Shown piece after piece: positions 20,670-32,816 of a DNA stretch of 64,000 bases. Source of the stretch: Ancistrus triradiatus (Eukaryota; Chordata; Actinopteri; Siluriformes; Loricariidae); NCBI GenBank assembly GCA_025084515.1, contig JAJAGP010000227.1:62001-126000 (forward strand), written 5' to 3'. The stretch's first letter is position 1. Each line of letters opens with the position of its first letter. The position numbers and the translations under genes were made by a program. The notes under the pieces are model-generated. The model worked only from the letters and a program-made list of their open reading frames with translations, made no database searches and was not told where the DNA came from.

Positions 20670-23600
20670 TTGATCATGGCGGCGCGCGCGGACGCAGCGG
20701 CTCACAGCTCTCCCTATTTGTGTACATTTTTGTGTTTTTTGAGTGTTGTCTTATTACACTGTGCATCGTCTACGAACTCTTACAGCCGTATGGACTTATT
20801 GAACATCGAATTTCAACAGGAAACGACCATCTCTAGCGATTTTCATTGCACTCACAACATTCCGGACGAGATAGCGAGACCAGCGGGATCTCCGTGGATT
20901 GTTATCGGGTCTGGCAAGCGACGTAGACATCGGCGCAAGAGGAAACAAAAACGGGGCTGCAGGGCTGGCTTACTGAATAAGCTAAGGAATCAGCCACTCA
21001 AACAACCACTGCCAAGCCTCTACCTCTCAAACGCCAGATCCATGGTACACAAAATGGATGATTTAGAATTACAACTAGTTGGAAATCGCTATGATTTGAT
21101 GACAAGACTGCTGCATGCTTATAATCACGGAGACATGGCTACATGCTCGAATCCCTGACGCTACAGTACAGCTTGCAGGTCGCACGCTACACAGAAGAGA
21201 CAGTAACAGTGACACCGGGAAGAACAGAGGAGGAGGGCTCTGCATCTACGTGCATGAAGGTTGGTGCAAACAGTAGCATATTTCTGGACAGTCACTGTTC
21301 TCCCGACTTGGGAGATCATGTCTGTGAGATGCAGACCATTTTACCTGCTAGGGAGCTAACTGTAGTTATCATTACCGCAGTCTACATTCCACCGGATGCT
21401 AATGCAAAAAAACGGCTCTTTCTCTGCTGCTGAATGCCATTAATAACCATCAGCGTGCCTATCCAAATGGCGTTCATATATTATTGCGGGGGACTTTAAC
21501 AAGGCAAAATCTCAAAACTGTTTTACCAAAATTCTACCAGTATGTGAAATGCCCCAACAAGAGGGGAGAAACACTCTGAAACCATGTATTTCCAACATCA
21601 AGCATGCTTACAGAAGCTATACCCCTTCCCCATTTGGGCCAGTCAGACCACCTCTCCCCTGTTCCTCACCCCCGCATACACCCCCCTCATCCGACAAAAA
21701 CAAGCCAAAAAGGATCACCATCAACACCTGGCCTGATGAACGGCCCTTGCCAAGACTGCAGGACTGCTTTTAACAAACACTGTGGGAAGCCTTTCATCAT
21801 GAGACCTGGCCATATTCACAGACACCGTACTGTCTTACATCAGTCACTGCATTGATACGGTCACTGTGGAAAAGTCAATCCGGGTTTATCCAAACCAAAA
21901 ACCATGGATGACTAACCAGGTCCACACGCTCCTTCAAGCCCGAGATGTAGCCTTCAGATCAGGCGACAGAGCTCTATACAGTACCACTTGCGCCGACCTG
22001 AAGAGAGGCATCAGGACTGCCAAAGCAGAGCACAAGAGGACGATAGAGGAGCAGCTCAACAACCCTAAGCATGTATGGCAGGGCATCCAGTCAATTACTA
22101 ATTATAAAGGCTACGCTGCAACACCTGGTGACTCAGACGTGACATTGGCGGAGGAGCTGAACTGCTTCTATGCCCGTTTTGAGGCCCAGGCACAGCATAA
22201 ACCCACTCCAGTCTCTGGCTCCTCTCCACTCACTCTTGCGACTGAGGACGTGAGACGAGTGCTTCGTGCCGTGAACCCCAGGAAGGCCACAGGCCCAGAT
22301 GGTGTACCAGGGAACGTGCTCAAGGCATGTGCTGACCAGTTATCACACGTCTTCACCAACATCTTCAACCTGTCACTGGAACAAGCCGTCATTCCAGCAT
22401 GCTTGAAATCAGCCACCATCATTCCAGTCCCCAAAAAATCACCCACAACCAGTCTCAATGACTTCCGCCCAATAGTACTCACACCGGTCATCACAAAGTG
22501 CTTTGAGAAACTGGTTCTAAAACACATCAGAACCTGTCTCCCCCCTACCCTGGACACGCACCAGTTTGCATACCGGACAAACAGATCCACAGAAGATGCA
22601 ATAGCCACCGCTCTTCATTCAGTACTAACGCACCTGGAGAAACGGGGGAGCTACGTCAGGATGCTCTTCGATGACTATAGCTCTGCCTTCAACACAATAA
22701 TACCGGACATTTTAATCCCCAAGCTAACCAATCTGGGGCTTCCATCATCAACCTGCTCCTGGATCAGGGACTTTCTGATCAACCGACCACAGCAGGTGAA
22801 ACTGGGGCCTCACTTCTCTTCCATCTGTACCCTCAGCACCGGCTCCCCACAGGGCTGTGTGCTGAGCCCACTTTTCTACTCAATCTACACATCCGACTGC
22901 TGTCCTGCCCACCCAGAGAACATCATTGTGAAATTTGCTGATGACACAACGGTGGTGGGACAGATAACAGGGGGTGACGAGGCGGCGTACAGAGATGAGG
23001 TCCTGAAACTTGGGGAGTGGAGTGCAGCTAACAACTTGGCACTAAATATAACCAAGACTAAAGAACTCATCCTGGACTTCCGGCGAAACAGGGATGCACC
23101 TGCCCCCCTGTACATCAACGGCGAACGTGTGGAGCGAGGAGAATCATTTAAATTCCTCGGTGTACACATCTCTGCAGACCTCTCCTGGTCCGTCAACACT
23201 TCTGCACTGGTCAAGAAGGCCCAGCAGCGGCTACACTTCTTGAGGGTACTCAGGAAGAAACAACACACAAGCCTGCTGGTGACCTTCTACCGTTCCACCA
23301 TCGAGAGCCTGCTGACCTATGCTGTGTCAGTGTGGCACTCCAGTTGCACAGAAGCTGACAGAAGAAGACTGCAGAGGCTGACCAACACTGCGGAAAAAAT
23401 CATTGGCTGCTCTTTGCCTTCCATAGACTCCATTTATCACTCCCGCTGTCTCACCAGAACCAGAAACATTCTCAAGGACAATACCCACCCCAGCTTCCCA
23501 CTCTTCAACCTGTTGCCTTCTGGTAGGCGCTACAGGTCCATACCGGCCAAAACAAATAGACTCAGGGACAGCTTCTTTCCCAAAGCCATCACAATGCTAA

Positions 23601-23846
23601 ACGGGAACCTGCACTACTGACATATCACACAATACAGAAAACATTTTGCACAGTTTTTGCATATTTTTTGCACTAGTAGTCTTAGTTTTTCTTAGTTTTT
23701 TTTTTATTTTTATTTTTTTTATTTGTATTTTTTTTCTATTATGCTGTGTGCACCTTAAGGAGAAGCTTCCAATCTCATTGTATTATGTATACTGTGTATG
23801 CGGCGTATAATGACAATAAACGCTTTCTATTCTATTCTATTCTCTA
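20670..23846 (+). mobile_element. Near-full-length LINE (APE-type non-LTR retrotransposon)
   Basis: Begins near the GC-rich 'atggcggcgcgcgcggacgc' and ends in 'gacaataaacgctt' followed by short TTCTA repeats, a typical LINE tail. The first part (20670-21160) encodes a basic stretch (RRRHRRKRKQKRGC) and the start of an AP-type endonuclease (LPSLYLSNARSMVHKMDD). Endonuclease frames from 21160 to 21860 are broken by frameshifts, though pieces such as IIAGDFN-type sequence near 21480 are visible. The reverse transcriptase ORF after that is open. Jockey/Rex1-like or Tx1-like clade; I cannot resolve which. Confidence 0.85.
21866..23620 (+). CDS. LINE reverse transcriptase, 584-codon open frame
   Basis: Copies LINE RNA into DNA at the nicked target. 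Visible blocks: RKATGPDGVPGNVLKACAD (fingers), LNDFRPIVLTPVITKCFEKL, HQFAYRTNRSTEDA, LFDDYSSAFNTI (catalytic Asp270; the family usually has Val where Asp269 stands), TGSPQGCVLSPLFYS, and FADDTTVVG (357-365, the catalytic FADD box). These are followed by KFLGVHISADLSW (thumb) and a C-terminal region with LPSGRRYRS. The endonuclease half upstream is frameshifted, so this ATG is just the first in the surviving frame and not a natural start. The element is probably immobile unless rescued in trans. Confidence 0.8.
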   Translation: MEKSIRVYPNQKPWMTNQVHTLLQARDVAFRSGDRALYSTTCADLKRGIRTAKAEHKRTIEEQLNNPKHVWQGIQSITNYKGYAATPGDSDVTLAEELNCFYARFEAQAQHKPTPVSGSSPLTLATEDVRRVLRAVNPRKATGPDGVPGNVLKACADQLSHVFTNIFNLSLEQAVIPACLKSATIIPVPKKSPTTSLNDFRPIVLTPVITKCFEKLVLKHIRTCLPPTLDTHQFAYRTNRSTEDAIATALHSVLTHLEKRGSYVRMLFDDYSSAFNTIIPDILIPKLTNLGLPSSTCSWIRDFLINRPQQVKLGPHFSSICTLSTGSPQGCVLSPLFYSIYTSDCCPAHPENIIVKFADDTTVVGQITGGDEAAYRDEVLKLGEWSAANNLALNITKTKELILDFRRNRDAPAPLYINGERVERGESFKFLGVHISADLSWSVNTSALVKKAQQRLHFLRVLRKKQHTSLLVTFYRSTIESLLTYAVSVWHSSCTEADRRRLQRLTNTAEKIIGCSLPSIDSIYHSRCLTRTRNILKDNTHPSFPLFNLLPSGRRYRSIPAKTNRLRDSFFPKAITMLNGNLHY

Positions 23847-24299
23847 TATTCTTGCCATTATAGTAGCAATGTGCTATGTCCTGGAGTGCAGTACTATCAA
23901 AATACTGCCCTAGAGGTTGTTGCAATACAGTCTGTTCCAACTCTGCTTATGTAGAATCAAAGGGCTTGTAAGTAATCAACAAAAGTTGGGACACCTGTAG
24001 GAATTGTTTGCATGAATTTTCAAAGCTTCCAGTGCTGCTGTCCATTTTTAAACAATGACGTGTTCCCTGAAAGATAGCTTTGATTTAGCTTTGAATTTCA
24101 AACTACTGTGCAGTTTCAGGTTAATATTTCATATTATTTGTATTTATTACCCTTACCTTTGTTCTTTCGTACCATTTCAGGGTAGTCACTGGATTTGAAC
24201 TGTGGAAATGTCAATAATAACTGAAAATTAATGTGTTCTAAAGGTTTGGAGTACTTTTGCTTGATATATAGGTTTAGTATATAAGTATATAAATACATA
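23847..24299. other. Mixed repeat fragments, no gene
   Basis: Contains a piece like a Tc1 end near 23980-24005 ('aaaagttgggacacctgta') and the 75-bp repeat shared with 2985-3060 (24075-24180). Nothing coding. Confidence 0.45.
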
Positions 24300-25260
24300 C
24301 TAAACCTATATGTATATACTCAACCTTTTCCCCCATCATTCCACAATACCCCATTTTGAGAAAGCGAAAACAGAATCGTAGAAATTTTTGTACATTCATT
24401 AAAAAGGAAAACCTGAAATGTCAATATCAGTATTCATACCCTTTGTCATGACGCTTGAAATTTAGCCCTGGGCATCTCCCATTTCTCTTGATCATCTTTG
24501 AGATGTTTCTACTCTTTGACTGAAGTCCAAAATTCAGTTAATTGGACATGAGTTGGAAAGACACACAGCTGTCTATTTAAGTCCTCACAGATAACATATC
24601 ATAGCAAAAACCAAGCCATGAGGAGGAAAGGGGGACCGTGATGTAATTCGCATTGTTGATGGTTTACTATGAACGTTTACTTCATATCATGCTTTTAACA
24701 TATTTTCGTGTTTCTCTATTTCCGAGATGGCGCGGACGCAAAACCCTGGTCTGGGCTTTGTGTCCTGAGGATGTAGCCCACTGCTGCAAAGACTTGACTT
24801 GAACTGCCTGTAGAGATCAGAGACAGGATTATGTAGAGGCACAGATATGGAGAAGGCTACCAAACATTTCTGCTGCACTGAAAGTTACCAGTAGAGTAGA
24901 ATGACCTCCATCATTCTTAAATGGAAGAAATTTGGAACAACCAGGCTCTTCGTAGAGCTGGCCACCCCACAAAACTCAGTAATCAGGGGAGAAGGGCATT
25001 TGATAAGAGAGGTGACCAGGAAGCCAATGGTCACTCTGACTGAGGTCCAAAGATCCTGTGTGCAGATTGGAGAAACTTCCAGAAGGTCTACCCTCACTGC
25101 AACACTCCACCAATCTGGGATTTATGGTAGAGTGAACACACAGCAGCCTCTCCTCAATAAAAGACACAAAGGCCCGTCCGGATTGCAACAAAAGCACCGA
25201 AAGGACTCTCGGACTGTGAACAAGATTCTCTGGTCTGATGAAGCCACTCTGACGTATCGG
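24300..25260 (+). mobile_element. Tc1-like element, 5' two-thirds, degenerate
   Basis: Plus-strand copy of another fish Tc1 family: 'catgagttggaaagac', 'agatcagagacaggatt', then transposase-like TSIILKWKKFGTTRLF, NSVIRGEGHLIREVTRKPMVTL-type reading near 24900-25060, and NKILWSDEATLTY (first catalytic Asp) near 25220-25255, where it ends. An unrelated stretch at about 24640-24790 interrupts it. The second copy is 54710-55310. Confidence 0.75.
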
Positions 25261-26089
25261 ATATACTAACATACATACATGCATACTTAAACACACACAA
25301 ACACAAACACACTCACCACTATTATTACTAAATTATTATTATATATAATAATTTCACAAATAGTGTTTCTAACTATGTATTAGTGTGTATGTAATATCTG
25401 TGTGTAGTGCCTTATCTATCATTAGGAGTTCCTGTTTTCTGTTTTTTTTTTCCTGTTCCTCAGTACCTATGTTGTTCCAAAAATATTTAGTCACATTGTT
25501 TTATTAGTAACATTTTCTTATGTGAAAACTAATTTTACAATGCCTAATGTAAATTAGAAAATCCACACAGGTTAAATCACCCCACATGTCTGTTACCAGA
25601 CAACAAACAATATGCACTGTTGATGGTCCAAAACAAAACTTTTCACTAAAGCACCACAGTGTTCATCTTTAAGGTTGATGATCATGAATGTAAATGCCAT
25701 TTCACCCATGTCAGTAAAGGAAATTTTGTGGTTTTTAAAGATTACCTGGCCATGTCCTTGTCAGGCGATCTTTTTTTTTTCCCTGTAATTGATATATGTC
25801 TTTATGTATTTATAATCGTATTCAACTCAGAAGATAATTTAGTTGGGTCTATAATTTATAATTTTGAATAACTTTATGAACTATTATTTTACCTCTAAAA
25901 AACCTAGCAATACCATAATATAGTTATTACTAATAGAATACATATAGATACATATAATCCAGTATGTATATGAGTTTCTAGAGTAATCTTCTGTTTCTTT
26001 ACGTTGATCCCGTTAGGGGTTGCCACAATAGAGGATCCTGATCCGGGCATTGAATTTGGCACAGGTTTTACACTGTATGCCCCTCCTGA
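25261..26089. repeat. AT-rich spacer with a short copy of repeat 'c'
   Basis: 25655-25870 matches the end of repeat 'c' (54200-54480). The remainder shows only ACAC/ATAC-type low-complexity sequence and no gene. Confidence 0.5.
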
Positions 26090-26372
26090 TGCTATCTTCC
26101 CCATTTATCCAGGCTTGGGGCTATCACTAACAGAGTGCACAGGCATGTGAACCCCCCAGCGACTGAGGAAGTTTATGCAAACACACTCACTCACACTGGG
26201 ACCAGTTAACGTAATGTATGTCTTTGGAATTCGTGGCAGAAACCAGAGAACCTGGAGAACACCCACGTCCACACAGGGAGAACTCACTCAGCAACACAGG
26301 CAGGAGTCTGGACTGAGGATGTCTGGAAGTCACAGTGCTAACCACTTGTGTCACCATGCCGCTCTGAACTTT
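26090..26372 (-). repeat. Antisense SINE/L2-tail repeat
   Basis: Recognised by 'gttaacgtaatgtatgtctt', 'aaccagagaacctggagaac' and the end 'gtgtcaccatgccgctc'. Same family as 5260-5545 in reverse. Confidence 0.6.
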
Positions 26373-26439
26373 CTAATGTTATATGAAATATGAATATTTA
26401 ATGTTAGTGCCACTTATTTCATTACAAATTCTGTTGTTT

Positions 26440-26790
26440 TCAGTCAAAGCAGAAAGCACAGTACTAAACATGTAATGGGTGCTTGTTCTAACACACCTGA
26501 CACACCATCATCATTACCTTATTAGCCCATTCATGTGTGGTGGATCTATGAAAATCAAAGCATTATGGAACATGATGATAAGGCCCTACATGAATGTTAC
26601 TAAATCAGTGGTGTGACGTTCCTGCAACAAAACAAGCATGACAGTAAAATCATACAGTGAAGAGATCCAGGAAAAGCCATGTTAAAATGATTGCACTCTA
26701 ATTACTCATGACCAGGAAAGATTTTATAACCCATCTTACAATAAAGTTGCATAAAATATTCCATACTTAAAGCTCCAATTATATGCAAGA
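26440..26790. repeat. Dispersed repeat shared with 3085-3405
   Basis: Near-identical over about 320 bases with the block left of the Tc1 fragment at 3406. Here no Tc1 fragment follows, so this copy approximates the empty state of that insertion. Confidence 0.65.
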
Positions 26791-27424
26791 AACGCAACTA
26801 TCGCCAACTTGGCATGCTTGTGTTACATTTTAAGTTTTCAAGATAGATTACTTTTCAGTCTTTTTATTCATACAACTCTACACAGTTTTAATGATATGAT
26901 TGTATAAAGACCTTTACACTGTTCCTCATTAGATTTCACAACTACTGAGTTGAAATAATAATGAATAACATTTTAGAGTACCCAAAGTGCAATTATTTTA
27001 TATATTACAGGAGTGAAAGTGGCCTTTAGATTTGGTATAGGATTTTTAGTATAGGGCTTTTTGGGTTCATATGAGAATGTATATATTTAATCTATGTATG
27101 AGATTGTAAAGAATTAAACAACAAACTATAAATCTACAGATTATAAAGTCAAAGCACAAACAAAAAAAAGCTCAAACACACAGACTGTGATCAGGTCCCC
27201 ATGTTGATGACAGAGAAGGAATTATTTGACCTTCTGTATTTACTGTATGTGCACTTTTGAATGGAATATTCAAAAAAGCATATTTCCAAAGCTCACAATT
27301 CTGTTTTGTCACAACCTGACTATTCTGTCTTTCTAAACACAGAATAGTAGTAATCCTAACATTAACACAGTCATCAACACATTCATGACTGAAACTTCGT
27401 TCATTCATTCATTCACTTTCTAAT
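26791..27424. other. AT-rich stretch without recognisable features
   Basis: No exon-like ORF, terminal repeats or match to other parts of the window seen. Confidence 0.4.
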
Positions 27425-27775
27425 CTCCTTAATCCTAATCAGGATTCTGATCAGCGTCGGGGAAGAGCCAGTACCTAGATTCGGGCATAGAGTGCAGGGA
27501 AGAAACAATCCTAGGGCAATCCATCATAGGGCACACAGATTCATACGCTCATACACACATTCACATACTAGGGCCACTTTAGTGTAATTAGTTAACCTAA
27601 CGTATGTTTTTGGAATGTGGAAGGACCAAAAGAACAAACGGAGTAAACCCACGCAGATATGGAGAGGACCTGCAGACTCCACACAGATTGGACCCAGACC
27701 ACTCCACCTGGGATTGAATCCAGGACTTTCTCACTATGAGGCCACAGTGTTACCCACTGAGCCATCATCTTGGAC
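27425..27775 (-). repeat. Antisense SINE/L2-tail repeat
   Basis: Full-length-looking antisense copy: 'aatcaggattctgatcagcg', 'gttaacctaacgtatgtttt', 'ggaggacctgcagactccac'-like segment, and end 'gttacccactgagccatc'. Confidence 0.65.
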
Positions 27776-28322
27776 TGCAACGTCTGGTTGCAAACAATCA
27801 GGTGGATAGATAGATACAAACAGAACAGAGAGTCAGACAGATATCTAGAATTAAGTTTTGTCTAGATATCCCATACAATGATCCTCATTACAACATATGC
27901 AGTTTTTATCACATCCACATAGCCTGGTTTATTAAACCCGAAATAATTCCAATAACGCTGAAACATAAATCTGTATAGTGTTTTTTGGATACGCTAAAAA
28001 GTCACCTGAAGGGTGACTTGCTGAATAATTTTTTTAATTCTGTAATGTGTTATTTTTTCTTTTTCACTTAACCATTGTCAGAAACATTGTTAAGGAAAAA
28101 ATACTTTGTCATATATTATGTAATTATGTTTCATCTTGGTTTTTGAGAAATATGATATAAATATCAGGACTTCCTGATTTAGTGTACTGATAACATTGTT
28201 AAAGGAATGAAGGGGGAGGGGGGATAATCTGCAAGAGAGAATATAAGGCAAGTGTGTGTAGTTTGGATCAGTGACAAGAAACCAGTTTACTTACACAGAT
28301 TGGACCAGTTTTCACTGCAAAT
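27776..28322 (+). promoter_or_regulatory. Upstream region of protease copy 3
   Basis: Mostly AT-rich and featureless until a purine-rich 'gaagggggaggggggataat' and ATATAAGG at 28241-28248, about 75 bases before the ATG. The 5' UTR shares 'cttacacagattgg' and 'actgcaaatatg' with copy 2. The TATA box is weaker than that of copy 2, so expression may differ; inferred. Confidence 0.5.
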
Positions 28323-31300
28323 ATGATGAGGTTTGAATATGTGGCCATGATCCTACTCTTATATGTGAAAGGTAAGATTATTTGATTATTTACTTACAAC
28401 AGTGAATGTTTCTGTATTTATTTCTGTCACAGTGACTATGACAAATAAAAACAACATACTGTTTTTTTCTTTCCATTTTACTTTTTTCTCATATTTGACA
28501 TTGTTTTATTATGTATTATTGTACAAAATGACACTGTACATTAACAATAAAAAAAAATCGTCCATATAATTTATTATCTTCCATTGCAGGTTCCCTTTCC
28601 CAACTTAAGGGTAAGTACTTTTTTGAATCCCCCAGTGGTTGAAATATTGTTGTCCGGCTTTGATTGGTAGCTGCTAAATGGGTTATAGATATGATCACAA
28701 GTGAGGTTGCAACAGATGTTTCTCTATTTTCTAGTATGTGGTACTGCACCTTTAAACACCCGTATTGTGGGTGGACAGAATTCGTCTGCAGGGGCATGGC
28801 CATGGCAGGTTAGTTTACAACGCCAAAATTTCCATTTCTGTGGTGGATCTCTCATCAATAAAGACTGGGTTATGACAGCAGCCCACTGCTTCTCCAGGTA
28901 TACACACCAAATACATTACTGAATAAAACACTATACTGATACCTCTAGAATTATGACTAACAACTTTGTTTTTATATTATTTGTTTCCTTTTCTAGCACT
29001 CTGACTTCTGGTCTAGTTGTGTACTTGGGAAAACAGACCCTGCAAGGGTCCAATCCCCAACAGATCACTAGAGGTGTTACACAAATCATCCGTCATCCCA
29101 ACTACGACAGCACCACCAACAACAATGACATTGCCCTTCTGCGTCTGTCCACCTCTGTTACCTTCACAAACTACATTAAACCTGTGTGTCTGGCTGGTAC
29201 AGGCAGCGTTTTTCGTGATGGCACCAATAGCTGGATCACAGGATGGGGAACCATTGCTTCTGGAGGTAAAACACATACAAATATTCACAACAATACATAA
29301 ACAAATCTATAAAATACCATGCGGATTAAATGGAAGTCACAATATGCAAAACAAATGAAGAGCAATAAAACACAATCATTTGAAAACATAACACCAAACA
29401 AAAAACAACTGCAAATTAACAAACACAACAACAAAATATCCAAACTCTAAAATCGCACCTAAAAGAAGATGGTGTTCCAACACTCCCGAGGATAATCTGT
29501 CAGCACACAATGCTATCTGTTCTTACCAAAAACAATTAACCATCCTTAATATATTTGTCATACAAGAGTAGCAGGTAAAGTAAAAACAGTATGTTTTAAG
29601 CCTCAAAAGTTAGCAGATCGGTCTGTTCTAAATGTTTCCAAATTCCAACAAAAATTACGACTTTGAACATGCACACTCTAAATAAATCACCACAATGCAG
29701 GTAATGGCAATAATGGACCAATATGGTATGACAATCATCATAAAACCCAAAATAGGAAGAACTAGGGCACAATCATAGACATATTATGTATATTATATTA
29801 TATTATTGTTATATTATTATATTATGTACATGTATGTTATATCAGTCTACGAGTGAGATTTCAGACATCCCCTCAATCTTGGTGCCACTGTCACATTGAT
29901 ATGATGCATCAAAACTGCATTTGCCTGAATGGCTATAAAGTTTCACTTTATTTTCTCTTATTTCCTGTTTTTATATTTGAATGATTTCATGTATTTATTG
30001 ATTATTATTATTAATATTGTATTAATTTGCTTTAAACATGCTTTTAATTACTTACTACATATTAATAATGCCATGAACAGATTAATCCTCAATTAATTCT
30101 TACGGGGAAATTTGATTCTGATTTCGAGAAAATTGATGTTCTAACTGCCTTCTGGAACCAATTAAGTTCAAATTCCAAATATAGAATTTGCATGTTATCC
30201 CCGTGCCCATGTGGGAATATGAATATATAATTACTATCAGTATGTTTTAAATGTAAAACATATTCAGGCAAGCAAAGGACACGTGTCCCTTGTGTGTTTT
30301 CTGTTTGGAGTCTGCTAAAGATCATGTGGACAAGCCATAATGTTATTAGAAAAATATTTTGTGGTTGGATTAGACCAAAATAGCACTTTTTGGTTTAAAT
30401 GAGGAGCATTACAACTGGAGCAAGGAAAACACTGCATTCCAATTTAAGAACCATATCCCCGAGATCCGCATAACAAGTAGCTACATGTCTTGGTCTGAGA
30501 TCTGTATGGACTGTGCCACACCTCTGGATATGAGTGAGGAAGAGCAGCCTCCATGAAGAGCATTGTGTAAGTTGCCATTAGCTAAAAGAGCTTAAGAAAT
30601 GCAGTGAAGTCCTACATGGAATTATTGTTGTTAATGTTTTTATTTCCATTCTGTGTCCAAAAACAGGTCAAGTGTGTCTGTCTTGCTCTCACAGAGACAC
30701 AATCTTTCATGCTTTTATGCAGTGCTTTTTGCAGACTGTTGAATGTTGTTTTAATAAAATGGTTTTAAAAGATTAGAAGGTTTCTATCCTGGGTGTAAAA
30801 TACAGTGGTGCTTGAAAGTTTGTCTACCCTTTAGAATTTTCTTTATGCATAAATATGACCTAAAACATCATCAGATTTTCACACAAGTCATAAAAGTGCA
30901 TAAAGAGAACCCAGTTAATCAAATGAGACAAAAATATTATACTTGGTCATTTATTTATTGAGGAAAATGATCCAATATTACATATTAGTGAGTAGCAAAA
31001 GTATGTGAACCTTTGCTTTCAGTATCTGGTGTGACATGCTGGAATGCAGTGTTTTCCTTTATCAAAACATAACGCTTTTCTTTTGAACCAAAAAGTTCTA
31101 TTTTGGTCTCATCCATCCACCCACAAAACATTCTTCCAATAGCCTTCTGGCTTGTCCACATGATCTTTAGCAAACTGCAGATGAGCAGCAATGTTCTTTT
31201 TGGAGAGCAGTGGTTTTCTCTTTGCAACCCTGCCATGCATACCATTGTTGTTCAGTGTTCTTCTGATGGTGGACTCTTGAACATTAACATTAGCCAATGT

Positions 31301-32816
31301 GAGAGAGGCCTTCAGTTGCTTAGAAGTTACCTTGGGGTTCTTTGTGACCTCACCAACTCTTACACGTCTTGCTCTTGGACTGATCTTTGTTGGTCGACCA
31401 CTCCTGGGGAGGGTAACAATGGTCTTGAATTTCCTCCATGTGTACACAATCTGTCTGTTTTGTAACCTTATCCAGCCTGATGAGCATCAGCAACTCTTTT
31501 TCTGAGGTTCTCAGAAATCTCCTTTGCTCTTGCCATGATACACTTCCACAAACATCTGTTGTGAAGAGCAGACTTTGATATATACCTGTTCTTTACATGA
31601 AACAGGGTGCCCACTCACACCTGATTGTCATTCCATTGATTGAAAATACCTGACTCTGATTTCACCTTTCACCCAAATGAACTGCTAATCCTAGGGTTTC
31701 ACATACTTTTGCCACTTACTAATATGTAATATTGGATCATTTCCCTCGATAAATAATTCAACAAGTACAATATTTTTGTCTCATTTGTTTAACTAGGTTC
31801 TCTTTATCTACTTTTAGGACTTGTGTGAAAATCTGATGATGTTTTCGGTCATATTTATGCAGAAATATAGAAAATTCTAAAGTGTTCACAAACTGTCAAG
31901 CACTGCTGTAAACAAGGAGAAGACAAGCTGTGTTTCAGCCTTTAAACTTTATTTTATGCCAAGCAAAAATGGCCATCTAAATTAAGTAGAAAAAAACAAA
32001 ACTGAACAAAAAGGAAGCTATAATATTATGATGTTAACTACAGTGTTGGTAAAGGTGTCTTTTAGAAAGAACATAAAAACTGATTCCATTTGAAAGTATT
32101 TGGTATTTACTGTCTTGTTGAGGGAAAATTTCATTTTGCACATACTCTTTAAAGCATGGTGTGAGGTTTTTCATTTATATATTTAGTTAGTTATGTATGT
32201 AGTTATTTATCTCTTTAAAACAACTTTCAAATTCAAGGAATTGTAAAAAAAAAAACTTCCTAAAATAAATTCTTCCCAACCCCTCTCTCTCTATTATGTG
32301 TGTAGTGAGCCTACCTTATCCTGGTGTGCTGCAGGAGGCACAAGTGCCCACTGTTAATAGAAATCAGTGTAATACTCTACTGGGATCTGGATCTATTACC
32401 AAAAACATGCTATGTGCTGGTTTACTGCAAGGAGGCAAGGACACCTGCCAGGTAGATACAGAGACTCACATACACACTATAAATTATGGAAATATACAAC
32501 CAGAGTGACTTTAAGAGTGCACCTGCATTAATATTGTGATTGTGTACACTGAGTATACATGGGATTATGCAGTTGAATGTATTAGTTGTTACAGATTTAT
32601 ATAAGCACATGTTTTCTCTCTGTGTTTTGTAAGGGTGACTCTGGTGGTCCTTTGGTGATTAAGAAGGGTGTGGTCTGGGTTCAGGCTGGTATCACTAGCT
32701 GGGGTGTAGGTTGTGCAGAGCCCAACTTACCCGGTGTGTACACCATGGTGTCCCAATACCAGAGCTTTATATCAAATGTTCTCAAACAGAACCTTCCTGG
32801 CTTTATTAAGTTCTGA
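28323..32816 (+). CDS. Secreted trypsin-like serine protease (S1A), copy 3, complete
   Basis: Six exons: 28323-28371, 28590-28610, 28735-28897, 28997-29265, 32306-32451 and 32634-32816. They have the same lengths and phases as copy 2; 276 residues. Tandem ATGs start the frame; the first is used because it keeps exon 1 at 49 bases as in copy 2. A hydrophobic signal peptide (VAMILLLYV) is followed by SLSQLKVCGTAPLNTR and cleavage before IVGGQN. The triad is His74 (TAAHC), Asp122 (NNNDIALLRL) and Ser219 in an intact GDSGGPLV. Asp213 predicts Arg/Lys specificity. Cysteines fit the light-chain link, 42-58, 168-182 and 191-220 bonds; the 136-201 bond is absent (Ser, Ile). No C-terminal membrane helix or GPI signal, so it should be secreted. 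Introns are short except intron 4 (3.0 kb), which holds a Tc1 element. It resembles fish PRSS27/tryptase-like proteins; the exact orthologue is not assigned. Best candidate for a working gene here. Confidence 0.92.
29266..30800. other. Intron 4 of copy 3, left part
   Basis: AT-rich, no exon. Around 30300-30460 lies a plus-strand fragment of Tc1 transposase sequence ('catgtggacaagcca', 'ggaaaacactgcattcca') from the same family as the element that follows. Confidence 0.5.
30801..31910 (-). mobile_element. Tc1-like element, both ends present, transposase broken
   Basis: Inverted ends TACAGTGGTGCTTGAAAG at 30801 and the complementary CTTGACAG..CACTGCTGTA at 31910; about 1.1 kb. The minus-strand transposase shows TWRKFKTIVTLPRSGRPTKI and STIRRTLNNNGMHGRVA (DNA-binding half), then KNVLWVDG where the first catalytic Asp lies. 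The frame shifts there, and the C-terminal catalytic region is deleted. Inserted in intron 4 of copy 3. Confidence 0.88.
31911..32305. other. Intron 4 of copy 3, right part
   Basis: AT-rich intron ending in 'tattatgtgtgtag' before exon 5. No other feature. Confidence 0.5.

Noticed and set aside
20648..20836. Small ORF overlapping the LINE start
   Set aside because: Out of frame with the LINE protein beginning at the GC-rich ATG near 20700.
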